Below, piece after piece: positions 39,374 through 46,619 of a stretch of 46,619 nucleotides of DNA. The DNA lies in the NCBI GenBank assembly GCA_013287145.1, contig JABDEI010000003.1, positions 1 to 46,619 of the forward strand, read 5' to 3'. Source of the DNA: Chlamydiota bacterium. Lineage in GTDB: Bacteria; Chlamydiota; Chlamydiia; Chlamydiales; Parachlamydiaceae. Below the pieces are notes generated by a model. The model had not been told where the DNA came from and did not search any database. It saw only the letters and a list, made by a program, of their open reading frames with translations. Positions within the stretch are counted from its first letter, which is position 1; each line of letters starts with the position of its first letter. Made by a program: the position numbers and the translations under genes.

Positions 39374-41140
39374 ATGACCAATCATACAAAAATCATTTGT
39401 ACTATAGGTCCTTCCGTCAACACTTTAGAAAAGATGATCAAGCTTATCGAAGCGGGGATGAACGTGGCCAGGCTCAACTTCAGCCACGGCACACATGCTG
39501 AACATCTGGAGGCCATCAATAACTTAAAAGAAGCCCGTAAACGACTTAAGAAACCTCTAGCCATCATGTTAGACACGAAAGGGCCGGAGATACGCATCGG
39601 CAAAATTAAAAATAGCGAACTAGCGCTTCCGGCGGGACACCATTGGCCTTTGGTCAAAGCATCCCTTGAAGGGGATCTTAATGGTGTCACAGTGACTCCC
39701 GATTTTGTCTTAGATGAATTAGCGGTGGGCATGCGAGTGCTTTTTGATGATGGCTACATCTCTTCACATGTTATTGAAAGGACATCTAAGGGCGTGATTG
39801 TACAAATTGACAACGGTGGAACCATCAAGTCCGGAAAGGGGGTCAATGTTCCCAATGCCAGCCTTAATTTGCCAGCTATCACTGAAACCGATATCGAAGA
39901 TATTCGTTTTGGTTGCAAAAATGATGTTGATATTATCGCAGCATCTTTCGTGCGATCAACCGATCATGTGTTGTCCATCAAGAAGCTTCTAGAGCAGGAG
40001 AAAAGACCCGATATTCTCGTGATGGCAAAAATAGAAAATAGCGAAGGAGTTCACAACTTCGATACTATTGTTCAAGTAGCTGATGGGATCATGATTGCAC
40101 GGGGAGATCTCGGAGTCGAAGTGCCCTTAAGTGAAGTGCCGCGCCTGCAAAAAATGATGATTCGCAAAAGCTATCTGGCGGGAAAACCTTCTGTAACAGC
40201 TACCCAGATGTTAGAATCGATGATCTACAATCCGCGTCCAACGCGCGCCGAAGTATCCGATGTGGCAAACGCCGTTTATGATAGCACTTCTGCTGTTATG
40301 CTGTCCGGTGAAACTGCAGTTGGAAAATATCCTATTGAAACGGTTAATGTTATGAAAAGCATCATCACAGAAGCTGAAGAAGATTTCGATTACCGCACAT
40401 TTTTTAATTTGCATGCTCCAATTGTTTATCATGATGTCCCTTCTGCAGTGACTTTGGCCACAGTAAAAACAGCTTACAGCTCCAATGCTAAAGCGATATT
40501 TGCTTTTACTAGCGGAGGATCGACTGCGCGTCTGCTATCGAGGCTTCGTCCTGCCATGCCTATCATTGCGATGACACCTAATGAAAAATGTTATCATCAG
40601 ATGGCTGTGAACTGGGGTGTCTTTCCCTACTTAAGTGAAGAGGACGATAAAAATCTCGTCCACGCTTTTGCTAACATTAGTACCTATGCGCTTGAAAATC
40701 AATTTGTGAGCTATGGTGATCTAGTTGTGGTTACAGCAGGGTCGCCTTTTGGAATTTCAGGGACTACAAATATGATGATTGTTGAAAGCATAGGCGATGT
40801 TTTGGTGAGAGGCCATTGCGGCCGTGGAAATCGCGTTTATGGAAACGCTGTTTTGGTCTTTTCTGGAGAGGAGCGTAAACCCTATGCTGTCAAAGATCAG
40901 ATTTTAGTCATCCCAGCCTGCGACGCTTCCTATCTTCCTTTCATTAAGGAGTGCAGTGGTGTTATTTTACAAAATCATATCAATGATACAGAATCAGAGA
41001 AATACCTTATGCAGATTGCTAATGAACTAGACAAGCCTGTTTTAGTGCGAGCTGATGCAGCCTGCCGCATTCTAAAAGAAGGTCAGTTAATCACCCTTGA
41101 TCCTGAAAAAGCCTTGGTTTATAAGGGCGTTGTTGTGTGA
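39374..41140 (+). CDS. pyk: Pyruvate kinase with C-terminal PEP-utiliser domain
   Basis: 588 residues. Seen: NFSHGTHAEH, LDTKGPEIRIGK, the MAKIENSEGV substrate segment, GVMIARGDLGVE-type motif (IMIARGDLGVEVP) and SVTATQMLESM, all hallmarks of Pyk. The enzyme converts PEP and ADP to pyruvate and ATP, the last step of glycolysis, in the cytoplasm. The first about 470 residues cover the A, B and C domains; the extra about 115 (VFSGEERKPYAVKDQILV to the end) resemble the C-terminal PEP-mobile domain found in Bacillus-type pyruvate kinases. The ATG has AGGAGAGATCA upstream. The methyltransferase gene follows after 18 bp and may share the transcript. Confidence 0.95.
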   Translation: MTNHTKIICTIGPSVNTLEKMIKLIEAGMNVARLNFSHGTHAEHLEAINNLKEARKRLKKPLAIMLDTKGPEIRIGKIKNSELALPAGHHWPLVKASLEGDLNGVTVTPDFVLDELAVGMRVLFDDGYISSHVIERTSKGVIVQIDNGGTIKSGKGVNVPNASLNLPAITETDIEDIRFGCKNDVDIIAASFVRSTDHVLSIKKLLEQEKRPDILVMAKIENSEGVHNFDTIVQVADGIMIARGDLGVEVPLSEVPRLQKMMIRKSYLAGKPSVTATQMLESMIYNPRPTRAEVSDVANAVYDSTSAVMLSGETAVGKYPIETVNVMKSIITEAEEDFDYRTFFNLHAPIVYHDVPSAVTLATVKTAYSSNAKAIFAFTSGGSTARLLSRLRPAMPIIAMTPNEKCYHQMAVNWGVFPYLSEEDDKNLVHAFANISTYALENQFVSYGDLVVVTAGSPFGISGTTNMMIVESIGDVLVRGHCGRGNRVYGNAVLVFSGEERKPYAVKDQILVIPACDASYLPFIKECSGVILQNHINDTESEKYLMQIANELDKPVLVRADAACRILKEGQLITLDPEKALVYKGVVV

Positions 41141-41158
41141 AAAAAATCATATCAAGGG

Positions 41159-41839
41159 ATGTATTGGCAAATGCCTTACCGAGAAGATATTCCAGGCCAT
41201 ATGTATGGGCGTGATTTTAAAGCCATAGAAGCGCTTGCAGCATGTGTTTCTCCACATGGCACTGTCGTTGAAGTGGGAGCTTACTATGGTCGCTCGGCCT
41301 GGGCGTGGGCAAAATCAGTGCCTTCTTCAGCAACGGTCTACTGTATTGATTCCTGGGAAGGTAATAAGGACGACCCATTACCGCAGATGGATCGATCTGC
41401 CTCTTTAGATGAGTTTAAAGAATACGTAAAGGATTGCAGTAATATCATTCCTATTCAAGGGTATTCACCCACTATGACATGGGATAAAAACCTACGACCT
41501 GATCTAGTTTTTATCGATGGAAATCACTTAAAGCCACATGTCGATAACGATCTTGCTTTTTGGTCAAAGCAATTGAATCCTCACGGAATCTTGTGCGGTC
41601 ATGATTTTAATCCTTCAAAATGGCCAGATGTTTGTGCTGCTGTCATTCAACTTGCAAAATCAATAAAAAAACCCTTTCGCTTATTTGAAGATAACACTAT
41701 TTGGTACTTTGAGTTAGAACGCGAAGAATTTAAGGTTGAAAATAGAGAGGTCTTGATGAGCCGTCTTCTTTTGGAAGAGATCAGCTGGCAACCGACTCCA
41801 AATAATATCTTACAAATTCAATCGATGTTTCAAATGTAG
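41159..41839 (+). CDS. Class I SAM-dependent methyltransferase (Methyltransf_24 type)
   Basis: 226 residues. Seen: VVEVGAYYGRSAWAWAKSV (SAM-binding motif I), ATVYCIDSWEGNKDD (acidic residue for the ribose), PDLVFIDGNHLKPHVDNDLA and GHDFNPSKWPDVCAAV, matching the CmcI/TylF-like Methyltransf_24 group. The substrate is unknown; such enzymes methylate sugars, antibiotics and other small molecules. AAGGG abuts the ATG at 41159; a second in-frame ATG at 41171 has better spacing, so the start may be there. It is probably co-transcribed with pyk. It ends 9 bp before the end of the convergent rsmE. Confidence 0.83.
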   Translation: MYWQMPYREDIPGHMYGRDFKAIEALAACVSPHGTVVEVGAYYGRSAWAWAKSVPSSATVYCIDSWEGNKDDPLPQMDRSASLDEFKEYVKDCSNIIPIQGYSPTMTWDKNLRPDLVFIDGNHLKPHVDNDLAFWSKQLNPHGILCGHDFNPSKWPDVCAAVIQLAKSIKKPFRLFEDNTIWYFELEREEFKVENREVLMSRLLLEEISWQPTPNNILQIQSMFQM

Positions 41840-41847
41840 CCTGGGTA

Positions 41848-42567
41848 TTAATTCAACAGCCACTGCTGAATAATACTTAGGGCGGTTAATGCTGCAGTGT
41901 CAGTGCGCAAAATATTTCCGTGCAATTTGACACCTAAAGCCCCTTTTCCTTTTAAAAGATCGATTTCATCATCATTGAAGCCGCTTTCAGGTCCGATATA
42001 GAATTCGACTCCGGCCTTAATTTCTTTCTGTTCAGCCCAAACCTTTACAAGAGGCAGAGCTTGGGGAATGACATCGCCAAAAAATACTATGTATTGATTT
42101 TTGAATGCTTCAGCTATTGAACTGCATATTGAAATCTGTGGGAGATAAAGACGTCCACACTGTTTCATCGCAGCGATAGCAATGGCTTTTAGACGCTCCA
42201 ACTGATGCGTTGTTAGCTGTTTTCTTTCGCTTCGCTGCGTGGGAAAAAGAAAAAGCTGCGTCATACCAAGCTCAGTTCCTTTTTCTACAATGAAATCTAG
42301 TCGCCCCATTCTAGGAACAGCTTGTGCTAAAACAACTTCATAATTAGGGGGAGCTTCTTTAACAACTCGTTGAATATTTAGAAGAGCGTTCTTTTTGTTG
42401 ATTGCTTCTATGATACCTTGAGCTAATTCACCTTGTCCATTAACCAACTCGACAGTGTCGCCAGCCTTAGAGCGCATGACATGGGCCAAATGATGAAACT
42501 CTAGCCCCTCTAAAATCACCTGTTTATCTACAAATTTTTTGTCATGAAAGTAACGTTCTGAAGGCAT
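41848..42567 (-). CDS. rsmE: 16S rRNA (uracil(1498)-N3)-methyltransferase RsmE
   Basis: 239 residues, the usual size. Seen: an N-terminal PUA-like part (HHLAHVMRSKAGDTVELV), VVLAQAVPRMGRLDFIVEKGTELG, MTQLFLFPTQRSERK and the SPOUT knot with YIGPESGFNDDEIDLLKGKG, VKLHGNILRTDTAALTALSI. SPOUT enzymes bind SAM in the trefoil knot near GPESG and LRTDTA. RsmE makes m3U1498 at the decoding region of the 16S rRNA. It is the last gene of the folP-cdaA-ybbR-glycosyltransferase-rsmE run, 3 bp after the glycosyltransferase. Confidence 0.95.
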   Translation of the reverse strand: MPSERYFHDKKFVDKQVILEGLEFHHLAHVMRSKAGDTVELVNGQGELAQGIIEAINKKNALLNIQRVVKEAPPNYEVVLAQAVPRMGRLDFIVEKGTELGMTQLFLFPTQRSERKQLTTHQLERLKAIAIAAMKQCGRLYLPQISICSSIAEAFKNQYIVFFGDVIPQALPLVKVWAEQKEIKAGVEFYIGPESGFNDDEIDLLKGKGALGVKLHGNILRTDTAALTALSIIQQWLLN

Positions 42568-42570
42568 GAT

Positions 42571-43737
42571 TTACCATAGGATGCGGGCAATTTTTTCGGT
42601 CTCTGCGGTATCGACGGTCTCGGAAATGAGTTTTTCTATCTGTGTTTTCAGATTATAATGAGTCATTCTATCGCGAATGCGTTTAGCGCTTTCCATGGTT
42701 TTGCGATGGGTCATGGCGGTTTTGAGGGTTGCGGCCATCGATTCAGGATTAGATAAGTCTTCAATTAAGATGCCGGATTGTGAATTGAGAAGTTCTTTTC
42801 CTCCATTATTCCTTGATGACACGATGAATGTTCCCATTGCTAGTCCTTCCAGGGTAACGTTTGAAAAAGGATCGTATATTGATGGAATGACGACAGCGTC
42901 GGCAATTTGATAAAATTCATTGACATTGTCACAATACCCAAAAAACTTGACTTTATTTTCAATCTTATATTTTTTTGCAAGTTCTACGAATTGGTGCATT
43001 TTATTATCTTTACCTATGACACAGAGTTCAAAATTTTCTGATGAAAGCAAAGCAAGCCCTGCCAGCAGGTATTTTAATCCATGTTTCTCGTACCCATTTC
43101 CTAGAAAAAGAAATTGATATGCAGTCTCGCTTAAATTCCGGGTCAGCTTTAGCCAGTCTCGCCGAATGTGCCACTTTTCAAAGTCCTGCAAAGATTCATT
43201 CAAATCAATGCCTGGGGGAATGACCCTTACTTTTTTTTGGTCGATCTTATAGTGAATCAAAAATTCATCTCGCACCATTGAAGAAGGAGATAGGATCGCT
43301 TGCAACTCTGGGCTGTCAAGGGTTTTTTGCTCGTAACTGAGAATGCGACGTTGTAAAGGGCTAAAAAAATTGGCAAGCTTTTGTCCAAAAGTGGTAAATA
43401 GCGCACTTTTTTGAAGATATGCTGCGTAGACTCCATTGCAGGCAAATAAATATGTTTGAAAAGTGTTATAATCCATCCCAAGGACAATATCGGGATTGCT
43501 TGCTTTTACCCATTTTTCACATTCGAAGTTGAAACGACGTATTGCGGAATAACTATTGACTGACTCAGGCATCAGATTAACAATACCGCAACTTGAATAA
43601 GAATCTTTAAATAATTCCCCAGAAGTTAATATTGTGACATGACAACCCTTTGCAGCATAAGCTTCAGCAATTTGCAGAGCATATTTTTCTTTGCCACGCA
43701 GCTGATAAAGATTTCGTTTAAGGATGGTAACTTTCAT
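42571..43737 (-). CDS. GT4-family glycosyltransferase (LPS core type)
   Basis: 388 residues. Seen: an N-terminal Rossmann half starting KVTILKRNLYQLRGKEKYA, a central helix and the GT-B C-terminal half with QFLFLGNGYEKHGLKYLLAG, KFFGYCDNVNEFYQIADAVV and PSIYDPFSNVTLEGLAMGTF, where the E-x7-E motif (DPFSNVTLEGLAMG) and the ending ILIEDLSNPESMA are typical of GT4 enzymes such as WaaG. It probably transfers a sugar to the LPS core or another envelope glycan; donor and acceptor cannot be named. Its start overlaps the ybbR stop by 4 bp, so translation is coupled. Confidence 0.87.
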   Translation of the reverse strand: MKVTILKRNLYQLRGKEKYALQIAEAYAAKGCHVTILTSGELFKDSYSSCGIVNLMPESVNSYSAIRRFNFECEKWVKASNPDIVLGMDYNTFQTYLFACNGVYAAYLQKSALFTTFGQKLANFFSPLQRRILSYEQKTLDSPELQAILSPSSMVRDEFLIHYKIDQKKVRVIPPGIDLNESLQDFEKWHIRRDWLKLTRNLSETAYQFLFLGNGYEKHGLKYLLAGLALLSSENFELCVIGKDNKMHQFVELAKKYKIENKVKFFGYCDNVNEFYQIADAVVIPSIYDPFSNVTLEGLAMGTFIVSSRNNGGKELLNSQSGILIEDLSNPESMAATLKTAMTHRKTMESAKRIRDRMTHYNLKTQIEKLISETVDTAETEKIARILW

Positions 43738-44981
43738 AACTTAACTTTGATCTGTTTACCTTCAATTTTACTCTCTAATGACAATTTCTTATCTTTGGAA
43801 ATAAAAAGAGAAAGGCGATGGGCATATTCTTGAAAGCGTTTTCGCAATGAGAGTTCTCTTTGTTTGTAAAAGGCGCTCTGTCCATTTTTGTTTGTCGCCG
43901 GGTCATTTGCGAGAAAGAAAGCAACGTAAGTATCTTCTAAGACTTGTGAATTGATGATTTCAAGACTCCATTCTAAATTTTGTCTAACTTCCGGAGGAGC
44001 AGCTACGATGACAATTTGCAAGTAGTCTTTGACAGTTTCTACAAAAAGTTGGCTTACATCACGGGTATAAAGCGGAATCGATAGAATGGGAATGTCATTT
44101 TTTTTGGTAATGTTGCCGCTAATGTCCAAGGAATAATTTTCTGGTTTGATCGTGTCGCTATTTTGAAGAGGAAAAAAGACCGTGATAGGAATTTCCCTTT
44201 CAATAGGAAGAAATTGTTTTCTTAAAAAATCGATACGTAAACTTTGCGCATCCGGATCGTTAATTTCCTCTAAAGTATAATTATGAAAGGGAATAGCTAC
44301 TTGTTTCCATTTGTTTGGGATAGGATAGCTGACCTCATCCTGATGGAAATTTTGCCCCATAGTCTTGAGACCGTCTAATTCAGCTTTTGTAACTTCACTT
44401 AGGTCGAACGTGAGCTCGAGTCCTCTGCTTTTTAGCGCTTTAATTTCTTCTTCTGAACCGCTAATCGTTTGCAACAGTGTCCGTGGCCAGATATCCAGAA
44501 ACTCGTATCCTGATGGAGGGTCTCCCACCGGGGGCAGTATTGTGATTGGGATTTTTGCTGTTAGGAGCCGGCTAAGCTTAATGACGAATTCTGTGTGAGA
44601 GACTTGAGTAATGTGATGTAGAAGATCGATGTTTGGATTTAGGCTCACAAGATTTTTTTTGCCAATTTGGACGACCCATTCATCTTGTTCAGTCATCGAG
44701 GCGTCAAGAAGAACCTCTAAATCGCCCTGGTCTATTTCATCGATGACATCTTTGGTGCCGCTTAAGGTCAATGTGATACGTTTGCTTAACATGCCATTGG
44801 GAAGTAATCCCACAATTGTTTTATCTGCCGGAAGGTTGATGATGCGAATCGGAACGTTAGGGATGGTTTTTGTCTCGATAATCGAGTGATTGACAAACAA
44901 CCAAATAACAATGGCAGCTATCAAAGCTACAATTTTACGCTGCCAATTATTCAAGAAGATGCGCGAAATTAACGTTTCCAT
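43734..44981 (-). CDS. YbbR-domain membrane protein, CdaR-like regulator of diadenylate cyclase
   Basis: 415 residues. One N-terminal membrane anchor (KIVALIAAIVIWLFVNHSI, about 17-35) is followed by several YbbR repeats outside the membrane, recognised by PNVPIRIINLPADKTIVG, RITLTLSGTKDVIDEI and RTLLQTISGSEEEIKAL. YbbR proteins (CdaR in Firmicutes) bind and control the diadenylate cyclase CdaA. Here the gene overlaps cdaA by 13 bp, the arrangement seen for cdaA-cdaR pairs, which supports that role. In the Chlamydiae the same pair is found, so the pairing is ancestral rather than acquired (inference). Confidence 0.88.
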   Translation of the reverse strand: METLISRIFLNNWQRKIVALIAAIVIWLFVNHSIIETKTIPNVPIRIINLPADKTIVGLLPNGMLSKRITLTLSGTKDVIDEIDQGDLEVLLDASMTEQDEWVVQIGKKNLVSLNPNIDLLHHITQVSHTEFVIKLSRLLTAKIPITILPPVGDPPSGYEFLDIWPRTLLQTISGSEEEIKALKSRGLELTFDLSEVTKAELDGLKTMGQNFHQDEVSYPIPNKWKQVAIPFHNYTLEEINDPDAQSLRIDFLRKQFLPIEREIPITVFFPLQNSDTIKPENYSLDISGNITKKNDIPILSIPLYTRDVSQLFVETVKDYLQIVIVAAPPEVRQNLEWSLEIINSQVLEDTYVAFFLANDPATNKNGQSAFYKQRELSLRKRFQEYAHRLSLFISKDKKLSLESKIEGKQIKVKL

Positions 44982-45772
44982 TTCTTTAGACTTCCTATCA
45001 AATCAAAACCGGATTGCATTGTCGTTTGAGGCGGTGTAAATATGCTTCTGATAATTCCTTTAAAGCGGTCTACTTTTACCCCTCTGGTCATAATTCCATC
45101 CCGAGCAATAGATACTTTACCGCTTTCTTCAGAAACCACAATGATGAGCGCATCCGTCAGCTGGCTGATGCCAAGCCCTGCACGGTGACGTGTACCGAGA
45201 GATTTTGCTAGTTGCGACGTATCGTCAGCCAGGGGAAGAATAGTCGCTGCCGATAAAATTGTAGTTCCTCTGATGATGATAGCGCCGTCATGCAACGGTG
45301 TTGTCGTGATAAAAATCGTTTCTAGAAGCTCCGGTGAAAATTGTGCATTCAACATAACGGCTTTATTAGCAAATTCATCAAGAGAGTCTTGATTTTCTAA
45401 AACGACCAAAGCCCCGAGACGACGATCAGCCAAGCGATAGATGGACTGAGAAATGCTATCAAGAAACTTGTCAAATTCGGTGATTTCCCGATATTTTTTG
45501 CCTTTAACGCTGAGCTTAGACAACGCCAAACGCAACTCTGGCTGAAAAATGATTAATACAGCAATCACAGCAACATTGACAAAATAGAGCATCAGCTTCT
45601 GCACGACAGGAAAATGAAACCATATAGAAAAAGCATAGAAGACCAGAAATGCCAACAAACCAAAGATAAGATCCATCGCTCTGGTATTCCAAAAAAAAGA
45701 GAGAAGATAATAGACCATAATGGCTATGATCAAAATCTCCAGACCGGGTACCATGATTTGAAACAATTTCAT
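44969..45772 (-). CDS. cdaA: Diadenylate cyclase CdaA (DacA)
   Basis: 267 residues. Three membrane helices at the N-terminus (about 12-27, 35-52 and 60-77) precede a DAC domain with DGAIII (Asp162-Gly-Ala) and LGTRHRAGLGIS (Arg195-His-Arg197), the two ATP-binding motifs of diadenylate cyclases. The enzyme condenses two ATP into c-di-AMP at the inner face of the membrane. It is followed by the overlapping ybbR gene and preceded by folP with 14 bp between. c-di-AMP controls cell-wall homeostasis and potassium balance in other bacteria, and in chlamydiae may also alert the host STING pathway. Confidence 0.95.
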   Translation of the reverse strand: MKLFQIMVPGLEILIIAIMVYYLLSFFWNTRAMDLIFGLLAFLVFYAFSIWFHFPVVQKLMLYFVNVAVIAVLIIFQPELRLALSKLSVKGKKYREITEFDKFLDSISQSIYRLADRRLGALVVLENQDSLDEFANKAVMLNAQFSPELLETIFITTTPLHDGAIIIRGTTILSAATILPLADDTSQLAKSLGTRHRAGLGISQLTDALIIVVSEESGKVSIARDGIMTRGVKVDRFKGIIRSIFTPPQTTMQSGFDLIGSLKKWKR

Positions 45773-45786
45773 AAAAATTGCCTGAA

Positions 45787-46619
45787 CTATTCTGCATTTC
45801 CATGTTTCATGAATTGCTCTAGCAGATCGATAACTCCACGATGTTCTTTGACATCGTGAACGCGTATCATATCGACTTTGGACAATAGCGCAATAGCATT
45901 CATTGCTACGGTTTCATGTATCAGCTGCCCTGAAGGTTTATTCAAGATTTTGCTCATAAATGACTTTCGCGAAACACCTAAGAGCAACGGAAATCCCATG
46001 GCTTTGAATTTGTGCAGATTCTGTATGATTTCGAGATTATGAGCAATTGTTTTTCCAAAGCCAATTCCTGGGTCAATCATGATATTTTTTTCTTTGATTC
46101 CGGATTTTATGAGTTTTATTATTTGTATTTCGAACCAAGAACAGACTTCATTGACAACTCCTTGTGGATAACAAGGATTTTCTTGCATTATACTGGGAGT
46201 TTTCTGCATATGCATCAGACAAACAGGCACTTGGCATGAAACGGCGACTTCGCACATTTCCGGATCTCGGAAGCCGGAAACATCATTAATCATCGAAGCT
46301 CCCGCCGCTATAGCGGCAACTGCTACATGCGGCTTCACAGTGTCTATGGAAATAGGAATGGCTGTTTTCATGCATAGAGCTTTAATGACCGGTATTACGC
46401 GTTCTAACTCTAGCTCTTCAGGAACACTGGGCGCTCCTGGCCGCGTCGACTCCCCACCAATATCAATCAAATCGGCACCTTCTGCAGCTATTTGCAGACC
46501 TCGCGCCACAGCCTCTTCGAAAACAGAATATCGGCTTTGATCATAAAAAGAATCGTCAGTGACATTGAGAATCCCCATCAACTTTGCTTTGGCCATAAAA
46601 ACCCAAATTTTGAATGTGC
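45787..46619 (-). CDS. folP: Dihydropteroate synthase FolP (possibly the C-terminal part of a FolK-FolP fusion)
   Basis: At least 269 residues from the ATG at 46596. Seen: KLMGILNVTDDSFYDQSRY (usually NVTPDSF; here Asp replaces Pro), ADLIDIGGESTRPGA, a MINDVSGF strand, PVCLMHMQ, DPGIGFGKT and LLGVSRKSFM, RVHDVKEH, which together form the pterin- and pABA-binding TIM barrel of DHPS. It makes 7,8-dihydropteroate from the pterin diphosphate and pABA. The frame stays open from the ATG to the window's right edge (46597-46619, no stop), and chlamydial FolP is commonly fused to HPPK (FolK) upstream, so the real start may be outside. It leads the operon with cdaA. Confidence 0.9.
   Translation of the reverse strand, partial: TFKIWVFMAKAKLMGILNVTDDSFYDQSRYSVFEEAVARGLQIAAEGADLIDIGGESTRPGAPSVPEELELERVIPVIKALCMKTAIPISIDTVKPHVAVAAIAAGASMINDVSGFRDPEMCEVAVSCQVPVCLMHMQKTPSIMQENPCYPQGVVNEVCSWFEIQIIKLIKSGIKEKNIMIDPGIGFGKTIAHNLEIIQNLHKFKAMGFPLLLGVSRKSFMSKILNKPSGQLIHETVAMNAIALLSKVDMIRVHDVKEHRGVIDLLEQFMKHGNAE

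Noticed and set aside
1..46619. tRNA, rRNA, tmRNA or riboswitch genes
   Set aside because: No T-arm or anticodon-arm patterns or known riboswitch cores were recognised by eye; a covariance-model scan would be needed to exclude them.

Overview
The window looks like chromosomal DNA of an amoeba-associated member of the Chlamydiae (Parachlamydiaceae or close relatives). The reasons are a double-length UvrA of 1903 residues with four ABC modules, a PknD-like kinase with an N-terminal zinc ribbon, moderately AT-rich DNA, many secreted or membrane proteins of unknown family, and host-directed enzymes such as a YopT-like protease. The genus is inferred; no rRNA or tRNA gene was seen that could fix it.

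Region 1-4.0 kb: a 5'-truncated unknown gene, then a minus-strand run of a YkgJ-type metal-binding protein, a threonine-aldolase-like PLP enzyme and a putative C58/YopT-like cysteine protease. Region 4.1-6.35 kb: a 2.2-kb element bounded by imperfect terminal inverted repeats, with nested palindromes and a large serine recombinase. A 354-bp relative without coding capacity lies at 24502-24855. The two share end sequence, end-to-hairpin spacing, the GC-rich hairpin and an internal module, so they look like an autonomous/non-autonomous pair. This is the best candidate here for an undescribed system.

Region 6.5-21.3 kb is accessory in character: a four-TM protein, dodecin, a PBP4-type D,D-peptidase, an RlmK-like methyltransferase, a chalcone-isomerase-fold secreted protein, two tandem Lpp-like lipoproteins, a secreted peptide ending in six histidines, a SnoaL-like protein, a secreted CX5R phosphatase-like protein, a frameshifted gene, a choloylglycine-hydrolase-family amidase, an AlkX/YcaQ-like DNA glycosylase, a TauE/SafE permease and a bilobed-hydrophobic, Inc-like protein. 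At least three other palindromic repeat types sit between these genes (7591-7696, 10926-11134, 16143-16302), and another at 35147-35300.

Region 21.3-46.6 kb is more core-like: PknD, three small proteins including DUF192, an M48-like membrane metalloprotease, UvrA, a formylglycine-enzyme-fold secreted protein, a DEAD-box helicase, an effector-like protein, an HMA-like secreted protein, pyruvate kinase with the extra C-terminal domain, a class I methyltransferase, and a compact minus-strand operon folP-cdaA-ybbR-glycosyltransferase-rsmE. That operon joins folate synthesis, c-di-AMP synthesis and its regulator, envelope glycosylation and 16S rRNA methylation. With the D,D-peptidase it suggests an organism that still makes and remodels some peptidoglycan. 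No tRNA, rRNA, CRISPR array or riboswitch was recognised.
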